Source: Victivallales bacterium (GTDB lineage Bacteria; Verrucomicrobiota; Lentisphaeria; Oligosphaerales; Oligosphaeraceae). Taken from it: a stretch of DNA of 5,844 nucleotides. Positions within the stretch are counted from its first letter, which is position 1; every line of letters starts with the position of its first letter. The notes beneath the pieces are model-generated. The model ran no database searches and was not told the DNA's origin. It worked only from the letters and a program-made list of their open reading frames with translations. The stretch is taken from contig JAGCTA010000018.1 in the NCBI GenBank assembly GCA_017963875.1, forward strand, positions 1-5,844, written 5' to 3'. A program made the translations under genes and the position numbers. Below are positions 1-5,844 of the stretch, piece after piece.

Positions 1-276
1 GCCGTCGGTCTACGCTATTTTGTCAAAAGCGAGAACGCCTGGCATGATGTCCTCGACATACCGTCTCCAAACAGTCAGGCTGTCCGCATCGGCGGCTTGG
101 CGCTCCCTCAGGCGGAATTCTTCCATGGCAACCGTGGTCCCATCTGCACTGCAGAAGAAGGCCGCGATTCATTGCGCCTAGTGCTCGCCACCATCGTCTC
201 CTCCGTCGAAGGCCGCCGCGTTCGTCCTGACGACCCAGCCATCGACAAACTGCCACCGCCTCGCCCGCGCTGCTAA
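1..276 (+). CDS. C-terminal fragment of a probable Gfo/Idh/MocA family oxidoreductase
   Basis: Frame 1 is open from the left edge to TAA at 274-276, giving the last 91 residues of a gene that starts outside the window. The segment around residues 39-73, containing QAEFFHGNRG, then TAEEGRDSLRLVLA and EGRRVRP, resembles the usual end of Gfo/Idh/MocA proteins: a substrate-domain helix, a short loop, a TAE(D/E)GR turn, a long helix with leucine/valine spacing, then GR-x-V. Proteins of this family are cytoplasmic NAD(P)-dependent sugar or cyclitol dehydrogenases or related enzymes. The nucleotide-binding half and the catalytic Lys are not visible, so substrate and activity cannot be judged. The last ~15 residues are Pro/Arg-rich (ending PPPRPRC) and extend past the usual family end. 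A second member of the same family starts at 4974. The family call rests on this short motif only; another alpha/beta enzyme is possible. Confidence 0.6.
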   Translation, partial: AVGLRYFVKSENAWHDVLDIPSPNSQAVRIGGLALPQAEFFHGNRGPICTAEEGRDSLRLVLATIVSSVEGRRVRPDDPAIDKLPPPRPRC

Positions 277-355
277 ACGGCCTCGAAGAAATCGAACTTT
301 ACCTTATATTTTATTTTTAATACATTCACCCACACAAACACACCATTTACCACCA
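277..355 (+). promoter_or_regulatory. AT-rich spacer with candidate promoter and G-free leader
   Basis: This 79-base spacer separates the upstream dehydrogenase-like tail from the sulfatase-like gene. It shifts sharply from GC-rich coding sequence to AT-rich sequence. A weak sigma70-type pair can be drawn: TTTACC at 298-303 and TACATT at 321-326 with 17 bases between, each matching four of six consensus positions. TATATT at 305-310 is an alternative -10-like element without a good partner. No G occurs on the + strand from 295 to 357, so the leader just before the ATG is A/C-rich and should be nearly unstructured. There is no Shine-Dalgarno sequence in front of 356. No convincing terminator hairpin for the upstream gene is visible. 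The promoter itself is a guess; the base composition is directly seen. Confidence 0.35.
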
Positions 356-1894
356 ATGAAAAAGAAACCGAACCTTCTGCTTATCGGCATCGACTCCCTC
401 CTCTCAAAGCACATGAGCTGCTATGGCTATTTCCGCCATACGACACCTTACATGGACAAGTTCGCCGAGGGCGGCACGCTCTTCGAGAACTACTTCTCAC
501 CGCATGTCCCGACGACGCCAGGCTACGCCTCCATGTTCACTGGCCTTGACTGCTTCGGCGACAACACCGTCGCACTGCGCCACAAGGGCCTCGTACTGGG
601 CAAGACCCTCGCCGAAATACTTAACGAAAACGGTTATGAAACCACCTGCATCGGCTTCCGTGGAAATGCGGCCGCCCGCGGCTTCAAAAACTACCTTGAT
701 TTCGCGAACTGGAGCGCAGGCGATGACGGACGTGCGCACAAGGCGGAAAACCTGAACGCAGCCGCCCTCCCCGAACTCCGCAGACTCGCCGCACAGGACA
801 AACCGTGGTTCCTCTTCCTCCGCCACATGGACCCGCATACCCCGTACCTGCCGCCAAAACCGTTCGATCGTCTCTTCTATGAAGGCAACGAATACGACCC
901 GAAGAACAAGTCCATGGATCCCGTCTTCAATTTCAAGCCATTCTGCGATTACTTCAAGGACTGGATGCCCACTGGCCCCAAAGGCGAACTCCTCACGGAC
1001 AAGGACTATGTCATCGCGCAGTACGATGGTGCCGTCTGCTACATGGATACTTGCATCAAAAACATCTTCACGACGCTGTCCACGCTGGGACTCGACGACA
1101 ACACGGTCGTCGTCATCACCTCCGACCATGGCGAGACGCTGTATGACCACGACTGCTACTTCGACCACCACTCCATCAACGACAACACGCTTTGCGTGCC
1201 GCTGATCATCAAATACCCAGGCGTCGTCCCCGCTGGCCTGCGCATCAAGGGCTGGGGCCGCCACCAAGACCTCGTCCCCACGCTCAAGGAAATCATGGGT
1301 TTCCAGACAAAGGAGAAGTTCGACGGCGAATCCCTCATGCCGCTCGTCCGTGGCGAAAAGGCCTCCACATGCTCTGAATTCTACATCAGCGAATGCACAT
1401 GGATGCGCAAGCATGGCTGGCGCACGCCGCAGTGGAAACTCATCCGCGCCCTTGAGCCAGACTTCCATTTCAAGCCTGAAGTCGAACTGTTTGACCTCAT
1501 CAACGATCCAGAGGAAAACATCAATGTCGCCGAGCAGAACCCCGACATCGTCAAAACGCTGACCGCACGCATGAATGCGTTCATCGCCAAGCGCGAAAAA
1601 CAGACTGGCCGCCCCAACCCGATGTTCCATCAGGAATACTGGCACGGTTGCATGAACGTCGGCCCGTACTTCAAGTCATCACAGGAAGCCTACGACACCA
1701 TGCACATCGGCAGCGCACGGCAGGCGGCAAGCCTCCAGTCCAAGACAGACGCAGCAAAGAAAGACGCGGAAGACAAGAAAACTGCCGCAAAGAAGCCAGC
1801 GGCCAAAGTACCTGTGAAGCCAGCGACCAAAGCACCCGCTAAACCCGCAGCGAAGGCACCCGCGAAGAAAGCCACTTCTAAAGGCAAGAAATAA
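356..1894 (+). CDS. Sulfatase-superfamily hydrolase/transferase with Thr at the nucleophile position and a Lys/Ala/Pro-rich tail
   Basis: This 512-residue protein belongs to the alkaline phosphatase/sulfatase superfamily. The start at 356 is chosen because the first core strand (PNLLLIGIDS, residues 5-14) follows at once; no signal peptide is present, so it is probably cytoplasmic. Visible landmarks are the metal ligand D13 in GIDS, the nucleophile loop PTTPGYASMFTG at 52-63, RHMDPHTPY at 156-164, the metal-binding SDHGE at 256-260, HH at 271-272 followed by VPLIIKYPG, and the typical late motif ELFDLINDPEEN at 377-388. Canonical sulfatases have C/S-x-P-S/A-R, whose Cys or Ser becomes formylglycine. 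Here the aligned residues are T53, P55 and Y57, and the second Asp after D13 is S14. Formylglycine chemistry is therefore unlikely. Thr nucleophiles occur in the superfamily in phosphodiesterases (NPP) and phosphoethanolamine transferases, so a phosphoester substrate or a divergent sulfatase is possible. Residues 463-512 form a basic low-complexity tail not needed for the fold. The superfamily is certain; the substrate is unknown. Confidence 0.9.
   Translation: MKKKPNLLLIGIDSLLSKHMSCYGYFRHTTPYMDKFAEGGTLFENYFSPHVPTTPGYASMFTGLDCFGDNTVALRHKGLVLGKTLAEILNENGYETTCIGFRGNAAARGFKNYLDFANWSAGDDGRAHKAENLNAAALPELRRLAAQDKPWFLFLRHMDPHTPYLPPKPFDRLFYEGNEYDPKNKSMDPVFNFKPFCDYFKDWMPTGPKGELLTDKDYVIAQYDGAVCYMDTCIKNIFTTLSTLGLDDNTVVVITSDHGETLYDHDCYFDHHSINDNTLCVPLIIKYPGVVPAGLRIKGWGRHQDLVPTLKEIMGFQTKEKFDGESLMPLVRGEKASTCSEFYISECTWMRKHGWRTPQWKLIRALEPDFHFKPEVELFDLINDPEENINVAEQNPDIVKTLTARMNAFIAKREKQTGRPNPMFHQEYWHGCMNVGPYFKSSQEAYDTMHIGSARQAASLQSKTDAAKKDAEDKKTAAKKPAAKVPVKPATKAPAKPAAKAPAKKATSKGKK
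1793..1864 (+). repeat. Three 24-base in-frame repeats encoding a Lys/Ala/Pro tail
   Basis: Three consecutive degenerate 24-base units (1793-1816, 1817-1840, 1841-1864) encode KPAAKVPV, KPATKAPA and KPAAKAPA, residues 480-503 of the sulfatase-like protein. A decayed fourth unit, KKATSKGK, follows. The whole tail from residue 463 to 512 has 17 Lys, 15 Ala and 6 Pro in 50 residues. The composition resembles the disordered basic tails of histone H1-like and other nucleic-acid-binding bacterial proteins. It may bind polyanions such as a sulfated or phosphorylated polymer, nucleic acid or membrane surface, or may only be a flexible tail. The repeat is seen directly; the role is inferred. Confidence 0.8.
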
Positions 1895-1906
1895 CTGATT
1901 CCCCCA

Positions 1907-1944
1907 TGTGCCAGGTAGCCTATCTACCTGGCACAACGTTTTTT
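1907..1944 (+). terminator. Rho-independent terminator or attenuator hairpin after the sulfatase-like gene
   Basis: A perfect 12-base-pair inverted repeat has arms at 1907-1918 (TGTGCCAGGTAG) and 1924-1935 (CTACCTGGCACA), a 5-base loop CCTAT at 1919-1923, a 3-base spacer, and a run of six T at 1939-1944. It begins 12 bases after the TAA at 1892-1894. This is the standard form of an intrinsic terminator for the + strand. Only 27 bases remain between the T-run and the next start codon at 1972, so it may instead allow partial readthrough into that gene or act as an attenuator. Confidence 0.85.
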
Positions 1945-1957
1945 ATTCAATCACCCC

Positions 1958-1962
1958 AGGAG
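1958..1962 (+). promoter_or_regulatory. Shine-Dalgarno site fixing the start at 1972
   Basis: AGGAG lies 9 bases before the ATG at 1972. It decides the start: an in-frame ATG at 1906 exists, but it sits at the foot of the terminator hairpin, has no ribosome binding site, and would add 22 residues (MCQVAYLPGTTFF...) in front of a clear signal peptide. This is the only one of the two other complete starts in the window (356, 4974) and this one that has a recognisable Shine-Dalgarno. Confidence 0.8.
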
Positions 1963-1971
1963 CCAACCCTC

Positions 1972-4872
1972 ATGAAAAGAATCGCATTTCTAATGCTCAT
2001 GGCCTGCATGGCTTTCTGTGCAGAGAATATCCTGCTCAATCCGAATTTCAGTGAACTCAACCCGCAGAAGACCGCACCGCTCTACTGGTCGAACGCGTCC
2101 AAAGGCGGTGTATTCAAATCCACATCTGACGGCGTCGTACTCTCCAATCCGACGGTTGGCGAGCACTCGACGTTCACGCAACAACTCAAGGAACGCATTG
2201 AAATTGGCATACCCTATACCCTCTCCGCGAAAATCAAGGCGGAAAGCGAGACCGAAGCGATGCTCTACGTCGAATATACCATCAAGGACCCTGCGACAGG
2301 CAAGACCAAATGGAACTCCTTCGGAGCAAGCAAATTCAAAGTCTTCCCCAACTGGATTGACCGCGCGATTCCACTCAACGTCCCCGTCAAGCCAGAGAGC
2401 ATCTACCTTGCGGTCCGCAGTTGTGAAGGCATCCCCGTGACCTTCAAGGACCTCTCGCTCGCGATGGCCCCATGCCGAAAGGCGATGGGCGGCTACTGGA
2501 ACCTCGACAATCAGGTCGAAATCGTCGAAGACGGCGTCATGGTCACCAATGGCAAGCCCGCGAACCTCATGAAAATCCCCGTCGAACCAGGCAAGACGTA
2601 TCTATTGAGTTACATGGCGCAGGGCATCGGCGAAACTGGCAACGACTATCCTTTCCACGAAATAATCGTCCAGGCAAAGCCCTACGGCATCACTGGCGGA
2701 TACTTCTTCAACGACGTTCGCAATGTTCCCATGCCGAAAATGCAGAAACTGGTCATCCCTGCAAATGCGACATACAAGACGATTGATTTCGTCTTCACGG
2801 GAAACACCAAGGGCAAAATCCACTTCTATGACTTCAAGTTCGGCGAATTCGTCCCCGACCCGAAGGATTCATGGCGCTTCTTCATTGACAAGCCCTGCTA
2901 TCGCGACACCATCTATGAATCCCACGACGATGGCGTCATCGCAGGCTCCATCGACGCATCCGCGCCAGCCGCCAAGGCAGTCGTCTCCTTCATGGAACAG
3001 CCTGAAATCACCGTTGAACTCGCCAACGGCAAGGGCACCTTCGAGTTCCCAGCCAAGTCGCTCAAATACGGCAAATACCCCATTTCCTGCAAATTGCTTG
3101 ACGCCGCAGGCAAAGAACTCAAGGCATTCACGCGCACCATCACCAAGGTTCCGCGCGCCAAGAACGAAGTCATCGGATCGCCTAGCCGCTACTTCCTTTT
3201 AAACGGCAAGCCATTCTTCCCCGTCACGCAATGGACCATGGTGTTCATTGATGATGATGCCGCGCTCTACCAGAGCGTCAAGAATGGCATCAATACGGTC
3301 TTCCTGGGCATCGGCACCGACAATGCAAAGACAAAGAAAACCCTCGACCGCTTTGAGAAGTTCGGCATGAAGGCAATCATCGTCTCCAGTTGCTGTGCCA
3401 CGATGTCTCCAAAGGAGCATGAAGACTTCCGCAAGAAACTTGAAAAGAAACTGCCGCCAGACCTCCGCCAGCACCCCGCCATCTTCGCCTATTTCATGAC
3501 GGACGAACCGCTCTGGGGCGGCCGCCCGTCCGCGCCGCTCGCGGCGACATTCGAAATCCTCAAGGACTTCGATCCCTACCACCCTGTCTGGATCAATGCA
3601 GCCCCACGCAATGAGGTCGAGGACCTCATCCCGTATGGCGAATGCTGCGACATCTTCGGCGTCGATATCTACCCCGTCCCCTACCCGAACTCGCATTCAG
3701 GCATCGACGACAAGGGGCTCACAAGCGTCGGAAAATATACGCGCAGGATGCTTGACACGACCTTCTGGCGCAAGGCGAACTGGATGGCACATCAGGGCTT
3801 TGCATGGGCCGCGCTTCGTAAGGGCTCACCGATCGAAAGCCACATCTATCCGACGGACACGCAACAGCGCTTCATGGCGTATGACACGATGCTCAACGGT
3901 TGCACAGGCTACGGTCTCTGGGGCACTCACCGCATCTACACGGTCTCGTTCTACGACACCATCCACAAGGTCACCCGCGAACTCCACGCGATGTCTGGCC
4001 TCTATACACAGGGCAAACAGGAAGCCGACATCAACACAGGCAACGCCGATGTTCGCGTCGTGCCATTCACATACACTAAGCCATCGACCTTTGACTTCTG
4101 GCCCTTCAAGAACAAGACTTCACATTATTTCGCCGTCATGAACATGGTTGACAAGGACTCGACGGTGACATTTGACACAGGGCTTGACACCGAAATCTTC
4201 ACCAACTACGAAGCGAAAGACTACGTTGTCGCGGCCAACGGCAAGATCACGCTCAGCCTGAAGCCATACGAAGTCGTGTTCTTCGGTGACTCTCCACTGC
4301 CAGAGCCAGCCTATAAACTCCCAGAACCAAACAAGGAGTTTGACGCCCTCGTCAATCCAATTGCGGACTACAATGCCAAATACCTTAAGGAACAGGCGTC
4401 CATCGTCTTCTACAAAGGCAGCGCCAACTGGATTTGGAATTCAGAGAACAAGAACATCTCCGCCTGCCGCACGCTCGTCAAACGCGAGTTCGATGTCACG
4501 GACACCAAGCAGAAGGCGATGCTCTGCGTCGCAGCCGACGATTTCTCCACCGTCTATTTCAACGGCAAACTTCTTGGCAAGACAGAGAACTGGAACGTGA
4601 TGTTCCAGTTTGACCTCACAGGCAAACTCCAGTCTGGCAAGAACACCATCATCATCGATGCCGAAGACGCGGGCTCACTGCCCTGCGGCGTACTCGCCGA
4701 ACTGCAACTCGAGGGCAAGCCCGCCATCGTCACCGACAAGTCCTGGCTCGGAAAGCCTATAGGCAGCGAAGATGCCTTTGATCCGAATGCCACCGACGGC
4801 TTCAAGCCAGTCATCGTTCTCACGCCATACGGCGGCGGAGCCTGGGGCACCAACGTTGGATTCAAAAAGTAA
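1972..4872 (+). CDS. Secreted multidomain glycoside-hydrolase-like protein (beta-sandwiches, TIM barrel with DEP motif, C-terminal sugar-binding-like domain)
   Basis: This 966-residue protein begins with a short signal peptide (MKRIAFLMLMACMAFCA, likely cut before E18). The mature start ENILLNPNFSE is typical of CBM4/9-like beta-sandwiches (about 18-165). A second similar sandwich covers about 168-294 and an Ig-like strand-rich segment about 298-400. The putative catalytic (beta/alpha)8 barrel starts near YFLLNGKPFFPVTQW (407-421) and runs to about 680. It contains HPAIFAYFMTDEP with E512 as the likely acid/base, the GVDIYPVPYP strand at 563-572, and NWMAHQGFAW at 603-612. A beta domain ends at KPYEVVFFG (764-772). 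The last domain has the NWIW entry (W820, W822) and YFNGKLLG (862-869), like the jelly-roll sugar-binding domains of GH2 and rhamnosidase proteins. It probably acts on a glycan outside the cytoplasm. I cannot assign a numbered GH family, and no second catalytic Glu is obvious. Cys12 follows LMA, a poor lipobox, so lipoprotein status is unlikely but not excluded. Confidence 0.85.
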   Translation: MKRIAFLMLMACMAFCAENILLNPNFSELNPQKTAPLYWSNASKGGVFKSTSDGVVLSNPTVGEHSTFTQQLKERIEIGIPYTLSAKIKAESETEAMLYVEYTIKDPATGKTKWNSFGASKFKVFPNWIDRAIPLNVPVKPESIYLAVRSCEGIPVTFKDLSLAMAPCRKAMGGYWNLDNQVEIVEDGVMVTNGKPANLMKIPVEPGKTYLLSYMAQGIGETGNDYPFHEIIVQAKPYGITGGYFFNDVRNVPMPKMQKLVIPANATYKTIDFVFTGNTKGKIHFYDFKFGEFVPDPKDSWRFFIDKPCYRDTIYESHDDGVIAGSIDASAPAAKAVVSFMEQPEITVELANGKGTFEFPAKSLKYGKYPISCKLLDAAGKELKAFTRTITKVPRAKNEVIGSPSRYFLLNGKPFFPVTQWTMVFIDDDAALYQSVKNGINTVFLGIGTDNAKTKKTLDRFEKFGMKAIIVSSCCATMSPKEHEDFRKKLEKKLPPDLRQHPAIFAYFMTDEPLWGGRPSAPLAATFEILKDFDPYHPVWINAAPRNEVEDLIPYGECCDIFGVDIYPVPYPNSHSGIDDKGLTSVGKYTRRMLDTTFWRKANWMAHQGFAWAALRKGSPIESHIYPTDTQQRFMAYDTMLNGCTGYGLWGTHRIYTVSFYDTIHKVTRELHAMSGLYTQGKQEADINTGNADVRVVPFTYTKPSTFDFWPFKNKTSHYFAVMNMVDKDSTVTFDTGLDTEIFTNYEAKDYVVAANGKITLSLKPYEVVFFGDSPLPEPAYKLPEPNKEFDALVNPIADYNAKYLKEQASIVFYKGSANWIWNSENKNISACRTLVKREFDVTDTKQKAMLCVAADDFSTVYFNGKLLGKTENWNVMFQFDLTGKLQSGKNTIIIDAEDAGSLPCGVLAELQLEGKPAIVTDKSWLGKPIGSEDAFDPNATDGFKPVIVLTPYGGGAWGTNVGFKK

Positions 4873-4893
4873 GTTTTGCCATGTTTCGCCATG

Positions 4894-4932
4894 GACATGA
4901 GACTTCGCGTCTCGCGTCTCGCGTCTCATGTC
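4894..4932. other. Inverted repeat (hairpin) between the glycoside-hydrolase-like gene and the dehydrogenase
   Basis: Perfect 10-base arms GACATGAGAC (4894-4903) and GTCTCATGTC (4923-4932) enclose a 19-base loop. It starts 22 bases after the TAA of the preceding gene and ends 41 bases before the next ATG. On the + strand the hairpin is followed by an A-rich stretch (AAATAAAAAAA, from 4933), not a T-run, so it is not a classical intrinsic terminator in either direction. It may protect the mRNA 3' end, aid Rho-dependent termination, or be an operator. The upstream flank also carries a short direct repeat, GCCATG at 4878-4883 and 4888-4893. Confidence 0.7.
4907..4927. repeat. Three tandem copies of GCGTCTC inside the hairpin
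   Basis: GCGTCTC occurs three times head to tail at 4907-4913, 4914-4920 and 4921-4927. The last copy supplies part of the right arm of the inverted repeat. Removing two copies would leave a compact 10-base-pair stem with the 5-base loop TTCGC, so the present form looks like a replication-slippage expansion of an ordinary hairpin. The left arm's GAGAC can pair with any of the three GTCTC copies, giving alternative foldings. Confidence 0.85.
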
Positions 4933-4973
4933 AAATAAAAAAACTCCATAAAGACTTCCCTATTTTCAACATC

Positions 4974-5844
4974 ATGAAACTTCCAGTCAGAGTTGCCGTC
5001 ATCGGCTGCGGTCCCATCGGGAACCGCCATGCCGACCTTCACAAAGAAAACCCCATGGCCGATCTTGTCGCCGTCTGCGACTTGCGCAAGGACCGTTGCG
5101 ACGCCACGGCCAAGCGGCTCGGTGTCCCTGGCTTCTACAGCGTGCCAGACATGCTGGCGGCAATGAAGCCCGATGTCGTCTCAGTCGCCACTGGCGGTGT
5201 GGAATATGGCTCGGACCATTATTTGCCGACGATTCAGGCACTGGAAGCGGGCTGCCACGTTCTCTGCGAAAAGCCCATCTGCAATACCATTCCCGAGGCC
5301 GAGAAGATGGTCGAATGCGCACGGAAGAACAACCGTTGCTTCGCCATCGACCTCAACCACCGCTTTACAGAAGCGGCCCGCATTGCAAAAAAATGGGTTG
5401 ACGACGGACTCATTGGACAGCAACTCTTCATCAACATGTCCATGTGGATCAAGAACCCAAACGAAAGTTCGCCGTTATATATTTTCAAGGCACTCAACCC
5501 GCACTCAATTGACGTCATGCGGCATTTCGGCGGCGACGTCGCCGCCGTGCAGTGTTTTGCCATGAAAGCCGAAGGGCGCAGCATCTGGACGACTCTCAGC
5601 ATGAATGTCCAGTTCACATCTGGTGCCGTCGGGCATCTTTCCGCCAGTTACGACATCATGCGTGGTCATCCGATGGAACGCTGCGAGGTCGCAGGCTTGA
5701 AAGGACGCCTCGTCCTGGAAGACATGTGGCGCGAGGCAACACTCTACCCTGCTGGCAATCCGATCAAGCAGGTCTATACCAACCCTGTTTTCGGCGGACA
5801 CAGGGATTTTGTCGATACATTCCGCAACCGCCTTGCCGACTTCA
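4974..5844 (+). CDS. Gfo/Idh/MocA family NAD(P)-dependent oxidoreductase, 3'-truncated by the window edge
   Basis: The frame is open from ATG at 4974 to the right edge, giving 290 residues; family members are usually about 330-400, so most of the protein is here. The N-terminal Rossmann fold shows VAVIGCGPIGNRH with the GxGxxG loop at 11-16, then VAVCDLRKDR as the cofactor-selecting strand; an acidic D at the end of that strand favours NAD. The hallmark CEKPI has K100 as the catalytic lysine (E99-K100-P101). LNHRF at 127-131 opens the substrate domain, and HSIDVMRHF at 177-185 gives D180 and H184 with the Asp-x3-His spacing of inositol-dehydrogenase-type active sites. There is no signal peptide, so it is cytoplasmic. 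The likely role is oxidation or isomerisation of a sugar, sugar acid or cyclitol released by the neighbouring hydrolases; the substrate cannot be read from sequence. The ATG has no clear Shine-Dalgarno. The start is supported by the Rossmann strand beginning at residue 5. Confidence 0.93.
   Translation, partial: MKLPVRVAVIGCGPIGNRHADLHKENPMADLVAVCDLRKDRCDATAKRLGVPGFYSVPDMLAAMKPDVVSVATGGVEYGSDHYLPTIQALEAGCHVLCEKPICNTIPEAEKMVECARKNNRCFAIDLNHRFTEAARIAKKWVDDGLIGQQLFINMSMWIKNPNESSPLYIFKALNPHSIDVMRHFGGDVAAVQCFAMKAEGRSIWTTLSMNVQFTSGAVGHLSASYDIMRGHPMERCEVAGLKGRLVLEDMWREATLYPAGNPIKQVYTNPVFGGHRDFVDTFRNRLADF

Noticed and set aside
497..1645. Long open frame on the - strand (382 codons) opposite the sulfatase-like gene
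   Set aside because: It is antisense to a gene with unmistakable superfamily motifs, its translation is rich in Val/Glu/Arg/Asp with no recognisable domain, and GC-biased codons of the real gene explain the lack of stops.
1906..1971. Upstream in-frame ATG at 1906 as start of the secreted protein
   Set aside because: It lies next to the base of the terminator hairpin, has no ribosome binding site, and would bury a normal signal peptide 22 residues into the protein. ATG 1972 with AGGAG is far better.
2005..2025. Lipoprotein signal around Cys12 of the secreted protein
   Set aside because: LMAC has Met at -2 and leaves a very short hydrophobic stretch, and the ENILLNPNF mature start after a typical signal peptidase I site explains the sequence better.
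3199..3696. - strand open frame of 165 codons inside the secreted hydrolase gene
   Set aside because: It overlaps the barrel-coding region with conserved motifs on the + strand and has no recognisable domain or start signals; it is a coding shadow.
4933..4973. Sigma70 promoter before the dehydrogenase (TATTTT at 4961-4966)
   Set aside because: It would place the transcription start at or past the ATG, and no acceptable -35 element lies at the right distance.

Overview
The window reads as a piece of a bacterial carbohydrate-utilisation region. All genes are on the + strand: the tail of one probable Gfo/Idh/MocA-type oxidoreductase, a complete sulfatase-superfamily protein, a complete large secreted multidomain glycoside-hydrolase-like protein, and the first 290 codons of a clear Gfo/Idh/MocA dehydrogenase that runs off the right edge. 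This gene mix (sulfatase-like proteins, secreted proteins whose mature end reads ENILLNPNFSE, several Gfo/Idh/MocA dehydrogenases) is typical of polysaccharide degraders in the PVC group, especially Lentisphaerota/Victivallales and relatives. That assignment is an inference from gene style and codon usage. There is no rRNA or other phylogenetic marker here.

Layout: 1-276 is the 3' end of the upstream gene. 277-355 is an AT-rich spacer ending in a leader with no G residues and no Shine-Dalgarno. 356-1894 is the sulfatase-like gene; its nucleophile position carries Thr instead of Cys/Ser, and it ends in a 50-residue Lys/Ala/Pro tail. 1895-1971 holds a strong hairpin plus U-tract and then an AGGAG ribosome binding site. 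1972-4872 encodes a 966-residue exported protein with N-terminal beta-sandwich modules, a probable TIM barrel with a DEP acid motif, and a C-terminal sugar-binding-like domain. 4873-4973 holds a second, differently built inverted repeat whose loop contains a triplicated 7-mer. 4974 to the end is the second dehydrogenase.

Working model (inference): the secreted protein acts on a glycan or glycoside outside the cytoplasm. The sulfatase-like protein has no signal peptide and would act in the cytoplasm on a sulfate- or phosphate-bearing small molecule or glycoside. The NAD(P)-dependent dehydrogenases would oxidise or isomerise the released sugar or cyclitol. The hairpins in both downstream spacers suggest that expression is set gene by gene, by partial termination, attenuation or mRNA-end stabilisation, and not by one tightly packed operon. 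I found no tRNA, rRNA, CRISPR array, insertion sequence or phage gene.
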